Both the position numbers and the translations under genes were made by a program. The notes under the pieces were generated by a model, which was not told the origin of the DNA, did not search any database, and saw only the letters and a list, made by a program, of their open reading frames with translations. A DNA stretch of 37,875 nucleotides from SVFI01 sp045588655 (GTDB lineage Bacteria > Bacillota > Clostridia > Lachnospirales > Lachnospiraceae): the NCBI GenBank assembly GCA_045588655.1, contig JAZNEP010000057.1:1-37875 (forward strand), read 5' to 3'. Positions 32,452-37,875 of the stretch are shown in pieces (positions within the stretch are counted from its first letter, which is position 1; each line of letters begins with the position of its first letter).

Positions 32452-33188
32452 GAGATACCTCGTAGAGAAACCGAAGGAATATACGGTTTTAACTGTTTGA
32501 TGAATGCTTCGAGTTCCGATTTTTGATAAGAGCTAAATCCGGGAAAAAGCACGGTGTCACTATCTTGGTAAGACTGTAAAAAATACAGAGGCGCACCTTG
32601 AATCCAGGCACCGATTTCATCAAACGTGTTCTTTGTATGCAGCTCCCGAACCACCGTGGTGCGAAATTCATACGTGAAAATGGAAGGGTCCGTTTCATTC
32701 ATGAGAAAAGAAACACTATCCGTTACCCGATCGAATAAATCTTGCCCGGAAGAGGCAAAAATAGAAGATTCTGTATTGGAAATACCGGCTACCTTAAGAT
32801 AATCAGAAGGACCACTCTTGATATCCATGGCAATATAATCAATCAAGCGAGCAGCATACAACTCGCGCAACATTTGTGGATTAGTACCATTGGTATCTAG
32901 TTTTACAAGGAATCCAAGTTCTTTGATGCAGGAAATAAAGGAAGGCAATTCTTTATAAATGGTCGGTTCGCCACCACTAATACAGATGCCGGTAAGCATG
33001 GACGATCTTTTTTTAAGGTGAGCGAGGATTTCATCTTCGGAATGGATGGCCATATCAGCCGGAGATAAGAGAAGATCACGATTTTGACAAAATGGACATC
33101 GAAAATTACAGCCACCGAGAAAAACAGAAGCTGCAACATGTCCCGGAAAATCTAATAAAGTTGTCTTGTTAAAACCACAAATCAGCAT
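32448..33188 (-). CDS. radical SAM activating protein, NrdG2 type
   Basis: A 246-residue radical SAM enzyme. The [4Fe-4S] cluster Cys are Cys27, Cys31 and Cys34 in GGCNFRCPFCQN, followed by the SAM-binding GGEPT. The N-terminal ICGFNKTTLLDFPGHVAASV is characteristic of the anaerobic ribonucleotide reductase activase family NrdG2, which puts the glycyl radical on NrdD in anaerobes. A glycyl radical enzyme partner is not in this window, so the true target is inferred. The ATG at 33188 has GGAGGG about 7 nt upstream and matches the family N-terminus; the longer frame to 33236 does not. It overlaps the plus-strand gene tail to tail by 4 nt. Confidence 0.85.
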   Translation of the reverse strand: MLICGFNKTTLLDFPGHVAASVFLGGCNFRCPFCQNRDLLLSPADMAIHSEDEILAHLKKRSSMLTGICISGGEPTIYKELPSFISCIKELGFLVKLDTNGTNPQMLRELYAARLIDYIAMDIKSGPSDYLKVAGISNTESSIFASSGQDLFDRVTDSVSFLMNETDPSIFTYEFRTTVVRELHTKNTFDEIGAWIQGAPLYFLQSYQDSDTVLFPGFSSYQKSELEAFIKQLKPYIPSVSLRGIS

Positions 33189-33321
33189 ATTTTTACCCTC
33201 CGTCTCTATCATAAAGCAGATAAAAGGACGATGCAAGCGCTAGCTGTAATTGTGATACAGGGCAGTTGATGGACATGCTATGTTTTGTTATACTGTAGGG
33301 AAGAAAAAGGCAGGGAAATGT

Positions 33322-33897
33322 ATGAATATCATCACTGAGAAACAGAGGAAAAGGCGTGAAAATCGTATAAAAGCAAAGGAAGAGAAACTTCTTTTATTGG
33401 AGAAGGAAAAACAGGAAGCGGCTTTCAGACAGAAAAAACAGGACGAGAAATATATGCGACAGGCGATAAAACTTGCTCAAAGGGCAGCAGAGATGCAGGA
33501 AGTACCCATCGGTTGTGTGTTGGTGCATGAAGATAAGGTAATTGCACGCGGATATAATCGAAGAAATACGGATAAAAGCACGCTGGCGCATGCGGAAATT
33601 GCGGTAATTCGTAAGGCAAGCAAGAAGCTTGGTGACTGGCGTTTGGAAGATTGCACGATGTATGTGACATTAGAACCTTGTCAGATGTGTGCGGGAGCAA
33701 TTGTGCAGGCGAGGATTCCGCGAGTGGTAATTGGTGCCATGAATCCGAAGGCCGGATGCGCAGGTTCGATATTGAATATGCTGGAAATGAAGGAGTTCAA
33801 TCATCGTGTACAGGTCACACGCGGAATTTTAGAAGAAGAGTGTAGTCAAGTGTTAAAAGAATTTTTTACAGGACTACGAAAAAGAGTGAAAGTATAA
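33322..33897 (+). CDS. tadA: tRNA adenosine(34) deaminase
   Basis: A 191-residue zinc deaminase that converts A34 of tRNA-Arg(ACG) to inosine. The zinc and catalytic motifs are His90-Ala-Glu92 (LAHAEIAVI) and PCQMC with Cys120 and Cys123. The canonical enzyme begins at about KYMRQAIKLAQ; here some 40 extra residues precede it, very rich in Lys, Glu and Arg, which look like a helical or coiled extension. The ATG at 33322 follows AGGGAAA; an upstream ATG at 33280 is less likely. It is 18 nt before the RNase H gene, with which it is probably cotranscribed. Confidence 0.93.
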   Translation: MNIITEKQRKRRENRIKAKEEKLLLLEKEKQEAAFRQKKQDEKYMRQAIKLAQRAAEMQEVPIGCVLVHEDKVIARGYNRRNTDKSTLAHAEIAVIRKASKKLGDWRLEDCTMYVTLEPCQMCAGAIVQARIPRVVIGAMNPKAGCAGSILNMLEMKEFNHRVQVTRGILEEECSQVLKEFFTGLRKRVKV

Positions 33898-33915
33898 AGT
33901 TGGAGAAGAAATACA

Positions 33916-34548
33916 ATGGCGAAGAAATTTTATGCAGTAAAAGTCGGATTGATTCCGGGAATCTATGAAAACTGGGCAGATTGTCAGGCGCAGATTAACG
34001 GATATTCCGGAGCCGTTTTTAAGGGATTTGCTACGAGAGAGGAAGCGGAGCAGTTTTTGGGGGGAGAAGAATCTCGCAAGATGCCAGAACCGGATGGAGA
34101 GGTGCAGCAGCTTACATTACCGATTTGGGACGAGACGGAAGCAGTTGCATATGTGGATGGAAGTTATGATGTAGCAACTGGAAATTTTTCCTATGGAATG
34201 GTAATCTTTCATGATGGAGTGGAAGAGCATTTCTCAAAAAAATATGAAAATTCGCAGCTTGCTTCCATGCGAAATGTGGCCGGAGAAATAGAGGGAGCCC
34301 GTGCAGCTATGCAGTATTGTCTGGATCACAAATTAAAGAGTGTTACCATCTACCATGATTATATGGGAATTGCAGCCTGGTGTACGGGCGATTGGAAAGC
34401 AAAGCAGGAAGGAACCATGGATTATGCCCGGTTTTATCAAAAAGCGGTGGAGCAGCTGGAGATCCGTTTCCAAAAAGTAAAAGGACATTCCGGAGATAAG
34501 TACAATGAGCTTGCGGATACTCTGGCAAAAGAGGCGCTTGGGATTTGA
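33916..34548 (+). CDS. rnhA: ribonuclease H with N-terminal viroplasmin domain
   Basis: A 210-residue type 1 RNase H that cuts the RNA of RNA-DNA hybrids. Residues 1-48 (KKFYAVKVGLIPGIYENWAD, then FKGFATREEAEQFL) form the caulimovirus viroplasmin/hybrid-binding domain typical of eukaryotic RNase H1 and many Firmicutes enzymes. The catalytic DEDD set is complete: Asp81 (AYVDGSYD), Glu124 (AGEIEGAR), Asp148 (YHDYMG) and Asp201 (NELADTLAKEA), with His191 in KGHSGDK. The stop codon overlaps the -35 box of the SRP RNA promoter. Confidence 0.95.
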   Translation: MAKKFYAVKVGLIPGIYENWADCQAQINGYSGAVFKGFATREEAEQFLGGEESRKMPEPDGEVQQLTLPIWDETEAVAYVDGSYDVATGNFSYGMVIFHDGVEEHFSKKYENSQLASMRNVAGEIEGARAAMQYCLDHKLKSVTIYHDYMGIAAWCTGDWKAKQEGTMDYARFYQKAVEQLEIRFQKVKGHSGDKYNELADTLAKEALGI

Positions 34549-34573
34549 CAAAGTGTGAAAAAACTTATATACT
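34545..34573 (+). promoter_or_regulatory. promoter of SRP RNA
   Basis: A perfect TTGACA (34545-34550), 17 nt, then TATACT (34568-34573). It places transcription start at 34580, exactly where the first base of the terminal SRP helix lies. The -35 box contains the rnhA stop codon. Confidence 0.88.
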
Positions 34574-34579
34574 AGAAAC

Positions 34580-34846
34580 ACCGTGCAGCCGGGGCAGTAG
34601 CGGCGCCTTGTACCTACAATCCGCTCTAGTAGGGGTGATGGCCGGCAGAGGGTTTTGGCTTTCATAGCTGCCCTTAATAAGTGGCGATGACGTTTGGGTC
34701 TTGCGCAACGGGAATCTGCGAACCGTGTCAGGTTGGGAACAAAGCAGCACTAAGTAGAACCTTCCGTGTGCCGTGAGGGTGCCTGGGCCGAGTTAACTGT
34801 TAAGGTAACGTGTGGGAGTTTCGCTCGAAGCCGGTCGCACGGTTTT
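34580..34846 (+). ncRNA. ffs: signal recognition particle RNA, large bacterial type
   Basis: A 265-nt RNA that joins Ffh to form the signal recognition particle for membrane targeting. The ends pair: ACCGTGC (34580-34586) with GCACGGT (34837-34843). The S-domain apical loop, the Ffh-binding site, is the conserved GTGTCAGGTTGGGAACAAAGCAGCACTAAG-type region around 34726-34755. The length and the 5' GCCGGGGCAGTAGCGGCGCC-like part show an Alu domain, as in Bacillus scRNA, rather than the 4.5S form of E. coli. TTTT follows the 3' helix. It has its own strong promoter. Confidence 0.93.
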
Positions 34847-34865
34847 AAATTGTTTATAAATGTAA

Positions 34866-34908
34866 CAAAAAAGTGGCTACATGTGAGAATATTCACAGTA
34901 GCCATTTT
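34866..34908. terminator. bidirectional terminator between SRP RNA and the LacI gene
   Basis: TGGCTAC (34874-34880) pairs with GTAGCCA (34898-34904), extended by TGTGA/TCACA. On the minus strand the stem is followed by T6, which suits the LacI gene ending at 34934; on the plus strand TTTTG follows. Confidence 0.85.
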
Positions 34909-34933
34909 GTATATATAGGTATATAGACGATTG

Positions 34934-35956
34934 CTATTCCATATTTTCTTTAATTCGAATATCAACAGCCGTATAGTTGTATTCCTGTTTCGGAAGTTCG
35001 CCGGTAGCCAGATAAGTAAAAAGTAAGTCAAGAGGTTGGCTTCCCTGAATATAAGGCTGTTGGCAGATGGTAGCAGAAATGACATCTTTAGCCACCATTT
35101 CTTTTGTGGTGGAGACCTTATCGAATGTGATAATGGTCATGTCGCGCTGACGACCAAGAGCAAGCACAGAACGACATCCGCCATAAACACCGCCCGCAGC
35201 AAAAAATAAAGCGTTGATTTCCGGATGCTTTTGTAAAAGCTGAGTCGTCCGGTCATAACTGATAAAATCATCATCCTCATTGGTAATCGTAGCAGAGATA
35301 TTAATGTGAGGATATTTTTCAATTGCTTGTATAAAACCGGCAATTCGATCGGTGTGACATAAAATCTCAGGAGATCCGGTAATGATACCGATATGAACAT
35401 CACTGTCCTTGGCGATAAGTCGCATCAGTCCTGCAGCTGTTGCACCTGACTGAAAATAATTACTTCCGACAAAAGCAATACGTTTACAGTCCGGAATGTC
35501 TGTGTTGAGGGCAACTACAGGTATGCCAAGATCATATAATTCATCAATTTTTTTAGCAATACGAGGATCGTTTGTTGGGGAAATGGCAAGTCCGTTCACC
35601 CCTTCTTCGACAAACGATTCTATGGCAAGAAGTTGCTCGTTTACATCAATTGTAACTCGCTTGATGGAAACGCTGCAATTGTAGCAGGCCAGTTCCTCTT
35701 CTTTTTGGCGAATTCCCTGGATAACTTCATCAAAAAATGGATTTCCTTCACCGAAAAGAATGACACCGAGTTTCAGGTTTTTTTTCTGTGCGGCAAGAAC
35801 AAGACCTGCGCGATTTGGTTTATAATCAAGAGCACGTGCAATTTCCATTACTTTTTCAGCTGTTTGCGGATTGACCGAACCACGCTTATTTAATACCCTG
35901 TCTACCGTTCCGCGTGATACCCCTGCTAAATCAGCGATTTCCTTAATCGTTGCCAT
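34934..35956 (-). CDS. LacI family transcriptional regulator
   Basis: A 340-residue repressor. Residues 3-22 form the LacI helix-turn-helix (TIKEIADLAGVSRGTVDRVL), followed by the hinge YKPNRAGLVLAAQKK and a periplasmic-binding-protein-like sugar domain (LGVILFGEGNPFFDEVIQGI, then NGLAISPTNDP). The effector is unknown; divergence from xylB suggests xylose or xylulose. The ATG at 35956 has AAGGGAG 8 nt upstream and fits the family N-terminus; the frame to 35995 does not. It probably controls xylB and perhaps itself through the palindromes at 36121 and 36269. Confidence 0.92.
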   Translation of the reverse strand: MATIKEIADLAGVSRGTVDRVLNKRGSVNPQTAEKVMEIARALDYKPNRAGLVLAAQKKNLKLGVILFGEGNPFFDEVIQGIRQKEEELACYNCSVSIKRVTIDVNEQLLAIESFVEEGVNGLAISPTNDPRIAKKIDELYDLGIPVVALNTDIPDCKRIAFVGSNYFQSGATAAGLMRLIAKDSDVHIGIITGSPEILCHTDRIAGFIQAIEKYPHINISATITNEDDDFISYDRTTQLLQKHPEINALFFAAGGVYGGCRSVLALGRQRDMTIITFDKVSTTKEMVAKDVISATICQQPYIQGSQPLDLLFTYLATGELPKQEYNYTAVDIRIKENME

Positions 35957-35996
35957 GAGAAAGGCTCCCTTCTTAAATACCTTAAATACAGTCAAA

Positions 35997-36036
35997 TATG
36001 CAAATTATGCAAAAAATATGCAAATATGTATGCATC
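35997..36036. repeat. TATGCAAA repeats in the LacI gene promoter region
   Basis: TATGCAAA occurs at 35997, 36006 and 36017, with a degenerate TATGCATC at 36029. They lie 40-80 nt upstream of the LacI start. On the minus strand a weak promoter TTGCAT-17 nt-CATATT can be drawn from them. They may be regulator sites or simply the promoter's A/T-rich core. Confidence 0.6.
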
Positions 36037-36120
36037 GGACGACGCACCATAGATATCGTCTCGTGTGATATTTAAAACCTAACACATCAGTATTGCAAAG
36101 TCAATTGAAAATGTGCCAAA

Positions 36121-36137
36121 ATGTGCTACGGGCACAT
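36121..36137. promoter_or_regulatory. LacI-type operator 1
   Basis: ATGTGCTACGGGCACAT is a palindrome with 6-bp arms ATGTGC/GCACAT and a 5-nt centre. A half-site ATGTGCC precedes it at 36111. It shares ACGGGCACAT with operator 2, about 150 nt away. Confidence 0.7.
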
Positions 36138-36235
36138 ATTTTGTTAAAAAGTACCAAAAGAGAGCATAAAACAGGAAAAAATAGGAAAAGCACTTTGTTA
36201 TGTTACACAAATCGACTGATTTTATAAAATAAATA

Positions 36236-36264
36236 TTGCAAATTAAAAGGATTCATATTATGAT
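36236..36264 (+). promoter_or_regulatory. xylB promoter
   Basis: TTGCAA (36236-36241), 17 nt, then TATGAT (36259-36264). Operator 2 begins 5 nt after the -10 box and covers the expected transcription start, which suits repression. Confidence 0.72.
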
Positions 36265-36268
36265 ATAT

Positions 36269-36285
36269 TTGTGCACGGGCACATA
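36269..36285. promoter_or_regulatory. LacI-type operator 2, over the xylB start point
   Basis: TTGTGCACGGGCACATA contains TGTGC/GCACA arms around ACGG. It is nearly the same as operator 1 but with a centre one base shorter. Two sites about 150 bp apart could allow DNA looping by a tetrameric repressor. Confidence 0.72.
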
Positions 36286-36319
36286 CAAATTAAACAATAT
36301 TATTTTAAGGAGGCAGGAT

Positions 36320-37792
36320 ATGTTATATATCGGGGTGGATTTAGGAACGTCCGCAGTTAAATTATTGCTCATGGACGGAGAAGGAAAGATTCAGAATATC
36401 GTATCGAAAGAGTATCCGCTTTATTTCCCGAATCCGGGTTGGAGCGAGCAGAAGCCGGAAGACTGGTATGAACAGGTTATGGCAGGTATCAAAGAGTTGA
36501 TCGCAGATGCAGACAAATCACAGGTTGCAGGTATCAGTTTTGGCGGTCAGATGCATGGACTTGTTATTTTAGATAAAGACGATAATGTAATCCGTCCGGC
36601 AATCTTATGGAATGATGGTCGTACAACAGAAGAGTGTGATTACCTCAATAACGTAATCGGAAAAGATAAACTCTCTGAGTACACAGCAAATATTTCATTT
36701 ACAGGCTTTACAGCACCAAAGGTGCTTTGGGTGAAAAATAAAGAGCCTGAAAATTTCGCGAAGATTGAAAAAATCATGCTTCCGAAAGATTACATAGCAT
36801 ACAAATTATCAGGTGTGCATTGTACAGACGTATCGGATGCATCAGGAATGTTGCTTTTCGATGTAAAGAATCGTAGCTGGTCAAAGGAAATGTGCGAGAT
36901 TTGTGGAGTAAAAGAAGAGCAGCTGGCTAAGATTTATGAGTCTTATGAGACAGTTGGAACCGTACTTCCTGCAATTGCTGCAGAACTCGGTATTCCGGAA
37001 AGCTGTAAAGTGGTTGCAGGTGCAGGCGATAACGCAGCAGCAGCGGTTGGAACCGGAACAGTTGGAGACGGAATGTGTAACATTTCACTCGGAACAAGCG
37101 GAACCATCTTTATTTCATCTGATAAGTTCGGAGTAGATAAAAATAATGCACTTCATGCATTTGCACATGCAGATGGACATTATCATCTGATGGGATGTAT
37201 GCTTAGTGCAGCAAGTTGTAATAAATGGTGGATGGACGATATCGTTCGCACAAAAGATTACGCAGCAGAGCAGAAAGATATCACAAAACTTGGTGAAAAT
37301 CATGTATTCTTCCTTCCATACCTGATGGGTGAGCGTTCTCCTCATAACAATCCAAATGCAAGAGGAACTTTCATCGGTATGACAATGGATACATCCAGAG
37401 AAGATATGACACAGGCAGTTCTTGAAGGTGTGGCATTTGCACTTCGTGATTCTTTAGAAGTTGCAAGAAGTCTCGGAATCGACATCAAGCGCACCAAGAT
37501 CTGCGGTGGCGGAGCTAAGAGCCCACTGTGGAAAAAGATGATCGCAAACATCATGAACCTTAAAGTGGACGTGATCGAAAGCGAAGAAGGTCCGGCACTC
37601 GTCGGAGCAATGCTGGCAGCAGTTGCAAACGGAGAGTTCGCAAGTGTGGAAGATGCAGCAGCTAAGATCGTGAAAATTGTTGATACGGTAGAACCGGAAG
37701 CAGAACTCGTTGCAAAATACGAAGAAAAATATCAGCAGTTTAAAGAGATTTACCCGGCTTGCAAACCAATTTATGACATTATAACGAAATAA
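36320..37792 (+). CDS. xylB: xylulokinase
   Basis: A 490-residue FGGY-family carbohydrate kinase that phosphorylates D-xylulose to xylulose 5-phosphate for the pentose phosphate pathway. Visible are the phosphate-1 motif YIGVDLGTSAVKLLL, GGQMHGLVILD, the substrate-binding AILWNDGRTTEECDYL, GAGDNAAAAVGTGTV and the ATP-site KICGGGAKSPLWKKMIANI. The length is that of XylB. AAGGAGG lies 6 nt before ATG 36320; an upstream in-frame ATG at 36236 lies inside the promoter. Control by the divergent LacI protein is likely. The next gene does not look like xylose isomerase, so another ketose-yielding route is possible. Confidence 0.93.
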   Translation: MLYIGVDLGTSAVKLLLMDGEGKIQNIVSKEYPLYFPNPGWSEQKPEDWYEQVMAGIKELIADADKSQVAGISFGGQMHGLVILDKDDNVIRPAILWNDGRTTEECDYLNNVIGKDKLSEYTANISFTGFTAPKVLWVKNKEPENFAKIEKIMLPKDYIAYKLSGVHCTDVSDASGMLLFDVKNRSWSKEMCEICGVKEEQLAKIYESYETVGTVLPAIAAELGIPESCKVVAGAGDNAAAAVGTGTVGDGMCNISLGTSGTIFISSDKFGVDKNNALHAFAHADGHYHLMGCMLSAASCNKWWMDDIVRTKDYAAEQKDITKLGENHVFFLPYLMGERSPHNNPNARGTFIGMTMDTSREDMTQAVLEGVAFALRDSLEVARSLGIDIKRTKICGGGAKSPLWKKMIANIMNLKVDVIESEEGPALVGAMLAAVANGEFASVEDAAAKIVKIVDTVEPEAELVAKYEEKYQQFKEIYPACKPIYDIITK

Positions 37793-37822
37793 AATAAAAC
37801 AAAAAAAGAAAGGAGACATACC

Positions 37823-37875
37823 ATGCAGATTTATGACGTAACAGATCCAAAATTCAAAAAGTACGGAAAAGTTGT
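37823..37875 (+). CDS. start of a gene cut by the window edge, DUF4867-like
   Basis: Only the first 17 codons are present (MQIYDVTDPKFKKYGKV). A strong AAAGGAG ribosome-binding site lies 8 nt upstream and the gap to xylB is 30 nt, so it is in the xylB operon. The N-terminal pattern of VTDPxFKxYGxV resembles DUF4867 cupin-like proteins that accompany sugar genes in Clostridia, but this rests on 17 residues. It does not resemble the N-terminus of xylose isomerase. Confidence 0.6.
   Translation, partial: MQIYDVTDPKFKKYGKV

Overview
This window is a chromosomal segment of a low-GC, anaerobic, Gram-positive bacterium of the class Clostridia, most like Lachnospiraceae. The evidence is a yaaO-to-rsmI gene block shared with Bacillus, a type II fatty-acid cluster that uses FabK, a Met T-box in front of metG, spmAB spore-maturation genes, an NrdG2-type radical SAM activase and a large (Alu-containing) SRP RNA. 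Almost all of the window is ordinary housekeeping and metabolic DNA. I see no prophage, insertion sequence, CRISPR array or integrase.

Layout. 1-900: tRNA-Phe, tRNA-Lys and a small lipoprotein. 940-8530: a co-directional DNA and translation maintenance block (PLP decarboxylase, pyruvate kinase, a guanylate-kinase-like protein, YaaR/DUF327, holB, ricT, tRNA1(Val) methyltransferase, rsmI). 8540-14450: acpP-fabK-fabD-fabG-fabF-fabZ-fabH, with tandem promoters and two FabT-type palindromes. 14490-17870: spmB and spmA (minus strand, with a SigE-like promoter), a DHH phosphoesterase and an AEC permease (minus). 17930-21900: a mixed patch with a membrane-anchored Mrr-like nuclease, an XRE regulator, a stand-alone AMP-binding enzyme, an orphan solute-binding lipoprotein and a FabT-like MarR repressor. 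21940-29100: a DUF885 metallopeptidase, T-box and metG, an alpha/beta hydrolase, a DUF1002 protein, a twice-frameshifted gene and a GNAT acetyltransferase. 29250-32450: an orphan MsmX/UgpC-type sugar ABC ATPase, two 66-bp repeats, a CdaR-type regulator and an unrecognised protein whose start lies inside a hairpin. 32450-34850: NrdG2 (minus), tadA, an RNase H with a viroplasmin domain, and SRP RNA. 34930-37875: a LacI regulator divergent from xylulokinase, with paired operators, then the first codons of a gene cut by the window edge.

How the parts fit. The fatty-acid genes form one biosynthetic pathway from malonyl transfer to elongation. No acetyl-CoA carboxylase genes are present. The MarR protein at 21437 resembles FabT and is the obvious candidate to read the TTTGATTATCAAA-type boxes at 8660 and 9932. 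The LacI protein probably controls the divergent xylB through near-identical palindromes. MsmX-type ATPases usually serve several sugar permeases encoded elsewhere, which would explain its solitary position.

The most interesting items are the distant FabT/FabT-box circuit, the 66-bp palindromic repeat pair, the hairpin that contains a start codon, the double-frameshift gene and the SigE-like spmA promoter. I found no clear case of a wholly new biological system.
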